Positions 1-8,269 of a stretch of 64,000 bases of DNA are shown piece by piece. Location: NCBI GenBank assembly GCA_016933175.1, contig JAFGBK010000070.1, forward strand, positions 1 through 64,000, given 5' to 3'. This DNA comes from Candidatus Krumholzibacteriota bacterium (lineage in GTDB: Bacteria > Krumholzibacteriota > Krumholzibacteriia > JACNKJ01). The notes below the pieces were generated by a model. It was not told the origin of the DNA and made no database searches. It saw nothing but the letters and a program-made list of their open reading frames with translations. Numbering within the stretch: position 1 is the first letter of the stretch; the number at the start of each line of letters is the position of its first letter. Both the position numbers and the translations under genes were made by a program.

Positions 1-471
1 GACATCCCCAGCATCGTCGCCGCCGAGTTCCGCGTCGACAACCTGCCCGTCGAGCAGTGCTACATCACCGAGGACTGGGCCTCGCCCCTCTACCTCGGCA
101 ACCTCGACTGGGGCTTCTCCATCGCCTTCATGGAGCCCCAGGCGTGGCCGATCGTTTATCTGGGCACGGTGCGCTTCCTGGCCTACGAGGACGTGGGGCC
201 CGACTATGCGATGCATGTCGCGGAGACGAACGACAGCGGGAACCTGGTGGTGGTGGACGCGGAGTTGAACACGATCCCGGTCTCAGGCGGCTGGCACTGG
301 TTCAACTGCTCCGTCCCCGAGGACTGCATGTGCGTCCCCAATTGCGGTCTGCCCAGGGAGGACTACATCGGCCTCTTCAGCGATCTTGGCGCCACGTATT
401 GCTACCAGGACCTGCCCCTCGTCACCCCGGCGGCCGGCGCGTCCTGGGGCGGCGTGAAATCGCTCTACTGA
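1..471 (+). CDS. C-terminal fragment of a hypothetical (probably secreted) protein, 5' end outside window
   Basis: Open frame 1 from base 1 (DIPSIVAAEFRVDNLPVEQCYITED...) continuous with ORF 130..471; ends ...GASWGGVKSLY*. Confidence 0.7.
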   Translation, partial: DIPSIVAAEFRVDNLPVEQCYITEDWASPLYLGNLDWGFSIAFMEPQAWPIVYLGTVRFLAYEDVGPDYAMHVAETNDSGNLVVVDAELNTIPVSGGWHWFNCSVPEDCMCVPNCGLPREDYIGLFSDLGATYCYQDLPLVTPAAGASWGGVKSLY

Positions 472-501
472 TCGGGTGTACCGGGTTGCAATAAAAGGGC
501 T

Positions 502-517
502 TGGCGAACCGGGTGCC
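502..517 (+). promoter_or_regulatory. weak candidate sigma-54 -24/-12 element upstream of DUF3467 gene
   Basis: TGGCGAACCGGGTGCC; GG and GC at exact sigma-54 spacing but TT of -12 box degenerate. Confidence 0.25.
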
Positions 518-558
518 GCCGTGGTAGAAGGGGGCGTACCCCAACGCGGGAGCCGTCC

Positions 559-879
559 ATGAGCCAGCCGACACAGCCGCCTCAGGTGCCCCAGCGCATA
601 CAGATCGAACTGGGCGAGGCCGAGGCCGAGGGCCTCTACGCCAACCTGACCATGATCAGCCAGTCGGGCAGCGAGTTCGTCATCGACTTCGCGCGCGTCA
701 TGCCGGGCCGCCCCAAGGCCAAGGTCTACGCGCGCGTCGTCATGGCGCCGCCCAACGTCAAGGCCCTCCTGCGCGGCCTGGAGCAGAACCTCAAGCGCTT
801 CGAGGATCTGCACGGGGCCATCGGCGAGCCCGGCTCCAAGACGAACATCGGCTTCCAGTCCGGCATGGGCGGCGAGTAG
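559..879 (+). CDS. DUF3467 family protein
   Basis: 106 aa; IQIELGEAEAEGLYANLTMISQSGSEFVIDFARVMPG...AKVYARVVMAPPNVKALLRGLEQNLKRFE is typical of DUF3467. Confidence 0.85.
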   Translation: MSQPTQPPQVPQRIQIELGEAEAEGLYANLTMISQSGSEFVIDFARVMPGRPKAKVYARVVMAPPNVKALLRGLEQNLKRFEDLHGAIGEPGSKTNIGFQSGMGGE

Positions 880-887
880 GCCCGCGC

Positions 888-1799
888 TCATCCCGCGACG
901 CGTCGCGGCAGGCCGTCGGGCCCCTTCGGCGCGCGCTTCCAGCGGCGGTGCAGCCAGAACCAGTGCTCCGGGTGCTCGCGGATCATCCCCTCCAGCACGC
1001 GCGTGTGGGCCGCCGTCAGTGCGCGGACGTTCTCGTCCGTGGGCTCGCCCGCAGGCCAGATGGGCTCCTTGTAGACGACGCGGAAGCGCCCGCCCTCGCG
1101 CAGGAGGAAGCTGGGCAGCAGGGCCGCGCCCGTGCGCAGGCCCAGGTAGGCCGCGCCGGGGTGGGTCAGCGTCTCGCGGCCGAAAAACGGCACGAGGATC
1201 CCGTGCCATCTCGCCTCCTGGTCCCCCTGGACGCCGACGCCGTGCCCGGCCCGTAGGGCCCTGAGCACGGACCGCAGGCCCATGCTGCGGTGCTCGATGG
1301 GAAAACCAAGCCGGCGGCGCAGGTCGTTCATGGCCGCGTCCACGGCCGGGTTGGCAAGGTCCCCCACCAGCAGGTGCACGGAGACGCCGAGGCTCTGCGT
1401 GGCCAGGGCCAGGAGCTCCCAGTTGCCGAAGTGGGCGGCCACGAACAGGATGCCCCTGCCGCGCGCCCGCGCGGCCTCCAGGTGCTCCAGGCCCGTGAAG
1501 TCCACGCGCTCCAGGACGCGGCGGCGGCGGAAGGCCGGCAGGGCGAAGTACTCGAGGTAGCTGCGGCCGAACTGGGCGTAGCATGCGGCGGCGATGCGAC
1601 GGCGTCCCGCCTCGTCCAGCTCGTCCCCGAAGGCGACGGCGAGGTTCTCCATGACGACACGCCGCCTCACGCGCAGCACGTGGAAGGCGAGGCTCCCCAG
1701 GACGGCGCCCTTGGCGCTGATCCAGCTCCAGGGAAACAGGCCCCCCAGGCGCAGGCCGGCGGAGACGAGAGCAGCCTCGATGCGGTGCTTCAGGCGCAT
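888..1799 (-). CDS. LpxL/HtrB-type lysophospholipid (lipid A) acyltransferase
   Basis: 303 aa; conserved AAHFGNWELLA and QGDQEARWHGILVPFFGRETLTHPGAA motifs of the LABLAB/HtrB family. Confidence 0.85.
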   Translation of the reverse strand: MRLKHRIEAALVSAGLRLGGLFPWSWISAKGAVLGSLAFHVLRVRRRVVMENLAVAFGDELDEAGRRRIAAACYAQFGRSYLEYFALPAFRRRRVLERVDFTGLEHLEAARARGRGILFVAAHFGNWELLALATQSLGVSVHLLVGDLANPAVDAAMNDLRRRLGFPIEHRSMGLRSVLRALRAGHGVGVQGDQEARWHGILVPFFGRETLTHPGAAYLGLRTGAALLPSFLLREGGRFRVVYKEPIWPAGEPTDENVRALTAAHTRVLEGMIREHPEHWFWLHRRWKRAPKGPDGLPRRVAG

Positions 1800-1857
1800 G
1801 GCCCGCGCAGTCTAGTCCCCGCGCGCGGGCCTGGCAAGCGGCGGCCCGGGCGCCGCC

Positions 1858-2973
1858 CTACGTCGCCTCGCCGGGCGGTGCCGCAGCGGCCGGTGCGCCG
1901 CACGCCGCTCCCGCGACCGGATCGGCCTCCGCGTCCGGCAGGGGCTGGAAGCGCCCGCCGGGCAGGCGCAGGGCCAGCCCCTCGCGCTCCCAGGCGGCCA
2001 GGGCCTCCAAGGCCTCGGTGAGCAGCCAGCCGGCCCGCGCCGCCAGGGTCTCCAGGTCGGTGACATTCTCGCGGGCGCAGCGGTGGGCCGTCCAGGGCTC
2101 GCCGGGCTCGGCGACCGGCCCGGCGACGCCCAGCAGGCCCAGCAGGTCGGCGGGCGCGAGGATCACCGCCGCTCCCTCCGCCAGCAGGCGGTTGCTGCCC
2201 GCGGCCATGGGATTGAGGGGGCTCGCCGGCGCGACGCCCAGCTCGCGGCCAAGGGCCAGGGCCTCCCGGGCCGTGGAGAGCGCGCCGCTCTGGGCGCCGG
2301 CCTCCACCACGACCAGGGCCCGGGCCAGGGCGGCGATGATGCGGTTGCGTCGGGGGAAGTGGAAGGGCAGCGGCGGCACCCCCGGCGGAAACTCGCTGAG
2401 CAGCCCGCCGTGCTCGACGACGGCCTCGGCCAGGCGCGCCGCCTCGGGCGGGTAGACGGCATCCAGGCCGCCCCCCATGACGGCCCAGGTGGGGCCGTGC
2501 TCCAGGCAGCCGCGGTGCGCCGCCTGGTCCACGCCGCGGGCCAGTCCGCTCACCACGGGCACGCCCGCCGCCGCCGCGCCGGCGCCCAGGTCCCGGGCGA
2601 AGTCGCGCCCCGGCAGGCTGGCCCGCCGGCTGCCCACGATGGCCACGCGCGGCTGGCCCGGCGCCGGCAGGCGGCCGCGGTAGAAGAGCACGGGCGGCGG
2701 CTGGTCCAGGTCCCGCAGCTCGCGCGGGTAGTCGGGCGCGCCGGTCCAGGTGGCGCCGATGCCCCGGCGGCGGCAGGCGCCGGCCTGGGCCGCGAGCTGG
2801 TCGGGAAGCGGCAGGTCGAGGTCCCTTTCGGGCAGGGCGCGCAGTGTGGCCAGCCAGGCGGCGGGTCCGCCGCGGGCCTGCTCCCATCGGCCGGCGAGGT
2901 CGGGCCGGTAGAGCAGGCGGTGGGCGATCTCCAGCAGCGTGACGTCGGGATGCAGGGCGCGCCTCCTTCGTGC
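1858..2973 (-). CDS. dprA: DNA-processing protein DprA (start uncertain; ORF extends to 3132)
   Basis: VAIVGSRRASLPGRDFARDLG...VVSGLARGVDQAAHRGCLE...TWAVMGGGLDAVYPPEA...FPRRNRIIAALARALVVVEAGAQSGALSTAREAL Rossmann-like DprA core. Confidence 0.88.
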   Translation of the reverse strand, partial: ARRRRALHPDVTLLEIAHRLLYRPDLAGRWEQARGGPAAWLATLRALPERDLDLPLPDQLAAQAGACRRRGIGATWTGAPDYPRELRDLDQPPPVLFYRGRLPAPGQPRVAIVGSRRASLPGRDFARDLGAGAAAAGVPVVSGLARGVDQAAHRGCLEHGPTWAVMGGGLDAVYPPEAARLAEAVVEHGGLLSEFPPGVPPLPFHFPRRNRIIAALARALVVVEAGAQSGALSTAREALALGRELGVAPASPLNPMAAGSNRLLAEGAAVILAPADLLGLLGVAGPVAEPGEPWTAHRCARENVTDLETLAARAGWLLTEALEALAAWEREGLALRLPGGRFQPLPDAEADPVAGAACGAPAAAAPPGEAT

Positions 2974-3174
2974 GCGTCCCCGCGTGCAGGCGGCGCGCCG
3001 CGCCGCGCGCGTTGCGCCCCATGGCCTTGCGGACGCGGGCGCGCGGCGGCCGTCAACGCGTAGCTCCCCGCGGCCGGCCGGCGTCGCCGCCGTTGCCGGC
3101 TCCGGTCGCGGCGGTCCTCGCGCGGTCCGCACCGCTCACTAGCCGCGGCGCCGGCCCGCGAGCGGGCGCTGCGT

Positions 3175-4185
3175 CTAGAGGGTGGGGATGGGACTCGCGC
3201 GGAGCTCCTCGGGCGGCCGGATGTAGCCGTCCAGAATGCGCAGGAGCTCTTCCAGGCCGCGCCGCGCCACGGCGCTGACAGCCAGGAAGGGGATCTCCGC
3301 TTCCAGCCCGCCGGGACGGGCGGGCGTCTTCGCCACGAGGTCGAGCTTGCTCAGGCACAGGACGCGCGGCTTGTCCATGAGCGCCGGGTCGTGCTCCTCG
3401 AGCTCGGCCAGGAGGGTCAGGTACTGGTCCAGGGGGTCCTCGGCGCTGGCGTCCACCAGGAAGAGCAGTACGCGCGTGCGCTCGATGTGGCGCAGGAACT
3501 CCTTACCCAGGCCCTTGCCCTGGCTGGCGCCCTCGATGAGGCCGGGGATGTCGGCCATGACCAGGCTGCGGAACTCCCCCGTGCGCACGATGCCCAGGTG
3601 GGGCTCCAGGGTGGTGAAGGGATAGTCGGCGATCTTGGGCCGCGCCTCGGACAGGGTCGCCAGCAGGGTGGATTTGCCGGCGTTGGGGAAGCCTACCAGC
3701 CCCACGTCGGCGATGAGCTTGAGGGTGAGCTCCAGCTCCCGCTCCTCGGCGGCGCCGCCGGGCGTGGCGAAATCCGGGGCCTGGCGCGTCGCGCTCTTGA
3801 AGCGGGCGTTGCCGTGGCCGCCGCGGCCGCCGCGGACCACCACCAGGCGCTGGCCGCTCTCGGTCAGGTCGCCCAGGATCTCCCCCGTCGCCCGGTCGCG
3901 CACCACCGTCCCCGGCGGCACGCGCAGCTCCGCGTCGCGGCCGCTCCGTCCCGTCTTCTCGGAGCTCGAGCCGGCCTGGCCGGCCTCGGCCTGGTAGCGC
4001 TGGCGGTAGCGCAGGTCGAGGAGGGTGCCCATCTGGCCGTCGACCACGAGCACGACGTCGCCGCCCCGCCCGCCGTCGCCGCCGGACGGGCCGCCGCGGG
4101 GCACGAACTTCTCGCGGCGGAAGGCGACGCAGCCGTCGCCTCCCTTCCCGCTGGCGACTCGGATCCGTACAAGGTCGACGAGCAT
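3175..4185 (-). CDS. obgE: Obg family GTPase ObgE/CgtA
   Basis: 336 aa; Gly-rich Obg N-domain (GGPSGGDGGRGGDVVLV) plus GFPNAGKST, DIPGLIEGA G-motifs. Confidence 0.97.
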   Translation of the reverse strand: MLVDLVRIRVASGKGGDGCVAFRREKFVPRGGPSGGDGGRGGDVVLVVDGQMGTLLDLRYRQRYQAEAGQAGSSSEKTGRSGRDAELRVPPGTVVRDRATGEILGDLTESGQRLVVVRGGRGGHGNARFKSATRQAPDFATPGGAAEERELELTLKLIADVGLVGFPNAGKSTLLATLSEARPKIADYPFTTLEPHLGIVRTGEFRSLVMADIPGLIEGASQGKGLGKEFLRHIERTRVLLFLVDASAEDPLDQYLTLLAELEEHDPALMDKPRVLCLSKLDLVAKTPARPGGLEAEIPFLAVSAVARRGLEELLRILDGYIRPPEELRASPIPTL

Positions 4186-4186
4186 G

Positions 4187-5371
4187 TCAGGCCAGGAAAC
4201 CTTCCAGGCGATCGAAGGCCCGCGCCAGGTCCTCGTCGGACGCGGCGAAGGAGAGGCGCGCCCAGCCGGGCATCCCGAAGGCGTCGCCGGGGATCAGCGC
4301 CACGCCCGTCTCCTCCAGGAGGCGGGCGCAGAACTCCTGTCCGTCCGCCCAGCCCCGCTTCACGCAGGCCGGGCTGGTGTCGAAGAAGATGTAGAAGGCG
4401 CCGCTGGGCTCGATGTAGGGCAGGCCCAGGGCGGGCATGCGCCCCAGGCAGTAGTTGAGCCGCCGCTCGAAGGCCTCGCGCATCGCGGCCACCGCTCCCC
4501 AGCCGTCGCCGAGGCCCGCCAGGGCCGCGCGCTGGCTGATCTGGGAGGGGCTGGACAGGGCCTGGCTCTGGTAGCTGGCCAGGGCCTCGATGACCGCCGC
4601 GTCGCCGATGGCGTAGCCCAGGCGCCAGCCCGTCATGGCGAAGCTCTTGGAGACGCCGGACACCACGATGGTCCGCTCGGGCAGCCAGTCCGCCAGGTTG
4701 TAGAGGGACTGGTGGCGGTGGCCGTTGAAGACCAGATCCTCGTAGATCTCGTCGCTGAGGATGACCAGGTCCCGCGCCCGCGCCACCTCGGCGATGGCCG
4801 CGAGCTCGTCCCGCGTGTAGACGGCGCCGGTGGGATTCGTCGGGTTGTTGAGCAGCAGCACCTTGCTGCGCGGCGTCAGGGCCGCGTCCAGGCCCGCCGC
4901 GCTCAGCTTGAGGTCGTCCTCGCGGCGCGTGCCCACCGGCACGGGCACGGCGCCGCGCATCTTGACCATGGCCTCGTAGCTGACCCAGAAGGGCACGGGG
5001 AACAGCACCTCGTCCCCCGGGTCGGCGAGGATGGCGATGAGGTAGTAGAGCAGCGGCTTGGCGCCGGCCGAGACGCAGACCTGCGCGGGCGCCAGGGGGA
5101 CGCCCCAGCGTTCGGCGTAGACGCGGGCCACCGTCTCGCGCAGCGCCGGCTCACCGGCGGCGGCGGTGTAGCGGGTGGCGCCCTCGCGGATGGCCGCGAT
5201 GCCGGCCGCCGCCACCACGTCCGGTGTGCGGAAGTCGGGCTCGCCGGCCGTCAGCGAGATGATGTCGCGGCCCTCGGCCTGGAGACGCTTGGCCAGGGCC
5301 GTGACGGCGAGGGTCTTGGAGGGCTCGACGCCGGCCCCCACCTTGCTGAGCTTGTCGCGGAAGCGTTCCAT
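4187..5371 (-). CDS. pyridoxal phosphate-dependent (aspartate) aminotransferase
   Basis: MERFRDKLSKVGAGVEPSKTLAVTALAKRLQAEGRDIISLTAGEPDFRTPDVV...NNPTNPTGAVYTRDEL...VVSGVSKSFAMTGWRLGY. Confidence 0.93.
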   Translation of the reverse strand: MERFRDKLSKVGAGVEPSKTLAVTALAKRLQAEGRDIISLTAGEPDFRTPDVVAAAGIAAIREGATRYTAAAGEPALRETVARVYAERWGVPLAPAQVCVSAGAKPLLYYLIAILADPGDEVLFPVPFWVSYEAMVKMRGAVPVPVGTRREDDLKLSAAGLDAALTPRSKVLLLNNPTNPTGAVYTRDELAAIAEVARARDLVILSDEIYEDLVFNGHRHQSLYNLADWLPERTIVVSGVSKSFAMTGWRLGYAIGDAAVIEALASYQSQALSSPSQISQRAALAGLGDGWGAVAAMREAFERRLNYCLGRMPALGLPYIEPSGAFYIFFDTSPACVKRGWADGQEFCARLLEETGVALIPGDAFGMPGWARLSFAASDEDLARAFDRLEGFLA

Positions 5372-5382
5372 CACACTCCGAT

Positions 5383-5886
5383 CTATGATGCACCTCCCGG
5401 CGGGGAGGGCCTTTTCACCATGCGCTTCATGGCCTCCACCACCCCGGCTGGAACGAAGGCGCTGATGTCGCCGCCGTAGCGCATGATCTCCTTGACGAGC
5501 GAGCTGCTCAGGTAGATGTGCTGCTCGCTCGGCATCATGAAGATGGTCTCGAAGCGCTCCAGGAGCTTGCGGTTGACCAGGGCCATCTGCAGCTCGTACT
5601 CGAAGTCGCTCACGGCCCGCACACCGCGCAGGACGGCGTCCACCCGCTCCCGCTCCACCTGCTCCGTGAGCAGGATGTCGAAGCTGACGACGCGCACGTC
5701 CGCCAGGTCGGCCACCGCCTGCTGCATCAGATGGAGGCGCTCCTCCAGATTGAAGAAGGTAGCCTTTTCCCGGTTTTCCGCCACCGCAATGATGAGCTCG
5801 TCGCACAGGCGCCGCGCGCGGTGTATCAGGTCCATGTGGCCGTTCGTCGGCGGATCGAAGGTGCCGGGGTAGAGCCATCGTTTCAT
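5383..5886 (-). CDS. coaD: phosphopantetheine adenylyltransferase
   Basis: 167 aa; YPGTFDPPTNGHMDLIHRA, RGVRAVSDFEYELQMALVNRKL, YLSSSLVKEI. Confidence 0.96.
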   Translation of the reverse strand: MKRWLYPGTFDPPTNGHMDLIHRARRLCDELIIAVAENREKATFFNLEERLHLMQQAVADLADVRVVSFDILLTEQVERERVDAVLRGVRAVSDFEYELQMALVNRKLLERFETIFMMPSEQHIYLSSSLVKEIMRYGGDISAFVPAGVVEAMKRMVKRPSPPGGAS

Positions 5887-6443
5887 GGCGTCACGCCTCC
5901 TCTCATCAGGATGACCACGGTCCCGCCGCAGCGCAGGACCCGCTCGCGGGTGAGGCCCGGCGGCGCGGCCAGGCCGGCGTCGCGGCCCTCGTAGGCCACC
6001 CAGCCGATGCGGTCCGCGTGGCGCGCGGCCAGGGCCGCGAGGCAGGCCGGCCCCGCCGGGTCGTCGTAGGGCGGGTCCAGGAAGACCCAGGCCACGGCCC
6101 CCGCGGGCCAGCTCCGCTCCACGAAGCGGCGCGCGTCGCCGCGGTGCGTGGTGGCGGCCGCCCCCGCCTCGCGCAGGGGCGCCAGGTTGCGCTCCAGGGC
6201 CGCCAGGCTGCGCGCCGCGCGGTCCACGAAGTGCAGCGCCGCGGCGCCGCGGCTGAGGGCCTCGATGCCGAGGGTCCCGGCGCCGCAGAAGAGGTCCACG
6301 CCGAGGCCGCCGGGCAGCGGCGCGCCGCAGGCGGATTCCAGCACGGCGAACAGCCGCTCGCGCACGCGATCGCTGGTGGGCCGCACGCCGGCCGGCGGCG
6401 CCACCAGCCGGCGGCCCTTGAAGCGCCCGGCGATGATCCTCAC
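5883..6443 (-). CDS. rsmD: 16S rRNA (guanine966-N2)-methyltransferase RsmD, GTG start
   Basis: VRIIAGRFKGRRLVAPPAGVRPTSDRVRERLFAVLES...VDLFCGAGTLGIEALSRGA...VFLDPPYDDP. Confidence 0.93.
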   Translation of the reverse strand: MRIIAGRFKGRRLVAPPAGVRPTSDRVRERLFAVLESACGAPLPGGLGVDLFCGAGTLGIEALSRGAAALHFVDRAARSLAALERNLAPLREAGAAATTHRGDARRFVERSWPAGAVAWVFLDPPYDDPAGPACLAALAARHADRIGWVAYEGRDAGLAAPPGLTRERVLRCGGTVVILMRGGVTP

Positions 6444-6979
6444 GTGCCGCGCCGCCAGCCGGCGGCCGCGAGGATCCGGTCCGCCAGACGCAGCAGGACG
6501 CGGCGCTGGGCGCCCGGGCCAGGGCCCGCCTCCTCCATGGCCAGTACTTGCCGGGACAGGGCGATGTAGAGCGGCTCGCGCGCCTTGAAACGGCGCCGCA
6601 GGGCCGCCTCGCCCTCCTCGACCAAGGGCCGTCCGTCGCCGCCGGGGCCGACGAGCCGGCGTGACAGCACCGGCCACGGCCAGCGCAGGTAGACGCCGTG
6701 GGACGACCGGATGTACGCGTGGTTCTGCTCCACTTCCACGGCGCCCCCGCCTAGGGCCAGCACGAGATCCTCGCGCGCGGCGAGAGCCGCCAGGGCCTCG
6801 GCCTCGAGGCGGCGGAAGACGGCCTCGCCGTCCCGCGCGAAGAGCTCGGCCACCGAGCGGCCGCGTGTGGCGGCGACGGCCTCGTCGAGGTCCACGAACT
6901 CCAGGCCGGCGCGCCCGGCCAGGATGGGGCCCAGGGTGCTCTTGCCGGCGGCCATGAATCCGAGCAGCGTGATTCTCAT
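6440..6979 (-). CDS. aroK: shikimate kinase
   Basis: 179 aa; GFMAAGKSTLGPILAGRAGLEFVDLDEAV P-loop and ALGGGAV motif. Confidence 0.9.
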   Translation of the reverse strand: MRITLLGFMAAGKSTLGPILAGRAGLEFVDLDEAVAATRGRSVAELFARDGEAVFRRLEAEALAALAAREDLVLALGGGAVEVEQNHAYIRSSHGVYLRWPWPVLSRRLVGPGGDGRPLVEEGEAALRRRFKAREPLYIALSRQVLAMEEAGPGPGAQRRVLLRLADRILAAAGWRRGT

Positions 6980-8160
6980 TGCTTCGCCTGCCGGTTACGG
7001 TAGCGGCGCCAGGCGGCCTTGAGGTCGCGCAGCGTGTCGGCGCCGAACTGCTCGAGGACGGCATCGGCCAGGACCAGGGCGGTCATGGCCTCCAGCACCA
7101 CGCCCATGGCGGGCACGGCCACGCAGTCGCCCCGCTCGCGGGCCGCCCGCGCCGGCCGTCCCGTGGCCAGGTCCACGCTGCGCAGGGGGCGGGTGAGGCT
7201 GGCGATGGGCTTCATGGCGGCGCGCAGCAGCAGGGGCTGCCCGTTGGTCATGCCCCCTTCCAGGCCTCCGGCGCGGTTGCTCGGCCGCCGCGTGCGCAGC
7301 TCGCCCGCGCGCCCGGCGCGGGGATTGGGCAGGATCTCGTCGTGCACGCGGCTGCCCCGCATGCGCGCGCCCGCGAAGGCATCGCCGATCTCGACACCCT
7401 TGACCCCGGGGATGGACAGGGCCGCCTGGGCCAGGCGGCCGTCGAGGCGCTGCTCCCAGGCGGCGTAGTGCCCCAGGCCCGGCGGCAGGCCCGTCGCCAC
7501 GACCTCGGCGATGCCCCCGAGGGTGTCGCCGTCACCGCAGACGCTCTTGATGGTGCGCCGCATGCGCCGCTCGGCCTCGGGATCGGCGACGTGCAGATCG
7601 TTGCCCGCGGCGGCTGCCGCCAGGACCGCCAGGTCGCCGTACTCCGGCTGCGCGGTGACGCCGCCGATGGCCAGAACGTGGCTGAAGACCGTGACGCCCA
7701 GCTCCGCCAGCAGGACCTTGCAGGCGGCGCCGGCCGCCACGCGGGCCGCCGTCTCGCGCGCGCTGGCCCGCTCGGAGATGGCGCGGATGTCGCCGGCCCC
7801 CGTCTTGAGGACGCCGGCCAGATCGGCGTGGCCCGGCCGGGGCAGGGTGACCGGCGCCGGCGCCGGCCCCCGCCGGGGCAGCGGGCTCATGCTGCGCTCC
7901 CAGTTGGCGTAATCCCGGTTGTCGACGTGGAGGCAGAGCGGGCCGCCCAGGGTACGGCCGCGGCGCAGGCCGCCCGTGATGCGCACGCGGTCGCGCTCGA
8001 TGGCCATTCGCTCACCCCGCCCCGCCCCTTCCTGGCGGCGGACCAGCTCGCGGTCGATGGCGGCCGCGCTCAGGCGCAAGCCCATGGGCAGGCCGGCCAG
8101 AATGGCGGTCAGGCCCGGCCCGTGGGACTCCCCGGCCGTGGTCAGCTGCAGTCGGCGCAC
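6976..8160 (-). CDS. aroC: chorismate synthase
   Basis: 394 aa; LTTAGESHGPGLTAILAGLPMGL, RQEGAGRGERMAIERD, RAGGLEGGMTNGQPL. Confidence 0.96.
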   Translation of the reverse strand: MRRLQLTTAGESHGPGLTAILAGLPMGLRLSAAAIDRELVRRQEGAGRGERMAIERDRVRITGGLRRGRTLGGPLCLHVDNRDYANWERSMSPLPRRGPAPAPVTLPRPGHADLAGVLKTGAGDIRAISERASARETAARVAAGAACKVLLAELGVTVFSHVLAIGGVTAQPEYGDLAVLAAAAAGNDLHVADPEAERRMRRTIKSVCGDGDTLGGIAEVVATGLPPGLGHYAAWEQRLDGRLAQAALSIPGVKGVEIGDAFAGARMRGSRVHDEILPNPRAGRAGELRTRRPSNRAGGLEGGMTNGQPLLLRAAMKPIASLTRPLRSVDLATGRPARAARERGDCVAVPAMGVVLEAMTALVLADAVLEQFGADTLRDLKAAWRRYRNRQAKQ

Positions 8161-8185
8161 GGAGGACCTCCCTCGGAACGGAGAG

Positions 8186-8214
8186 AGCCTAGCCGCTCGC
8201 CCCGCTCACCGCAA
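8186..8214 (-). promoter_or_regulatory. candidate sigma-70 promoter for aroC operon
   Basis: Minus strand TTGCGG - N17 - TAGGCT, 26 bp upstream of aroC ATG and just after the pil operon terminator. Confidence 0.4.
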
Positions 8215-8245
8215 ACAAAATGCCCGGCCCCAGAGGGGCCGGGCA
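8213..8245 (-). terminator. rho-independent terminator of the pilMNOPQ operon
   Basis: Perfect 11-bp stem TGCCCGGCCCC-TCT-GGGGCCGGGCA followed by TTTTGTTT on the minus strand, 24 bp after pilQ stop. Confidence 0.9.
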
Positions 8246-8269
8246 CCGGCTGGCAGGTACCGGTTGCGC

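Noticed and set aside
4187-5878. Full 563-aa length of the aminotransferase ORF
   Set aside because: The N-terminal extension overlaps coaD; the real start is MERFRDKLSK at 5371
8210-8225. sigma-54-like match GGGCATTTTGTTTGCG upstream of aroC
   Set aside because: Coincides with the terminator stem and T-tract; more simply explained as terminator plus a sigma-70-type promoter
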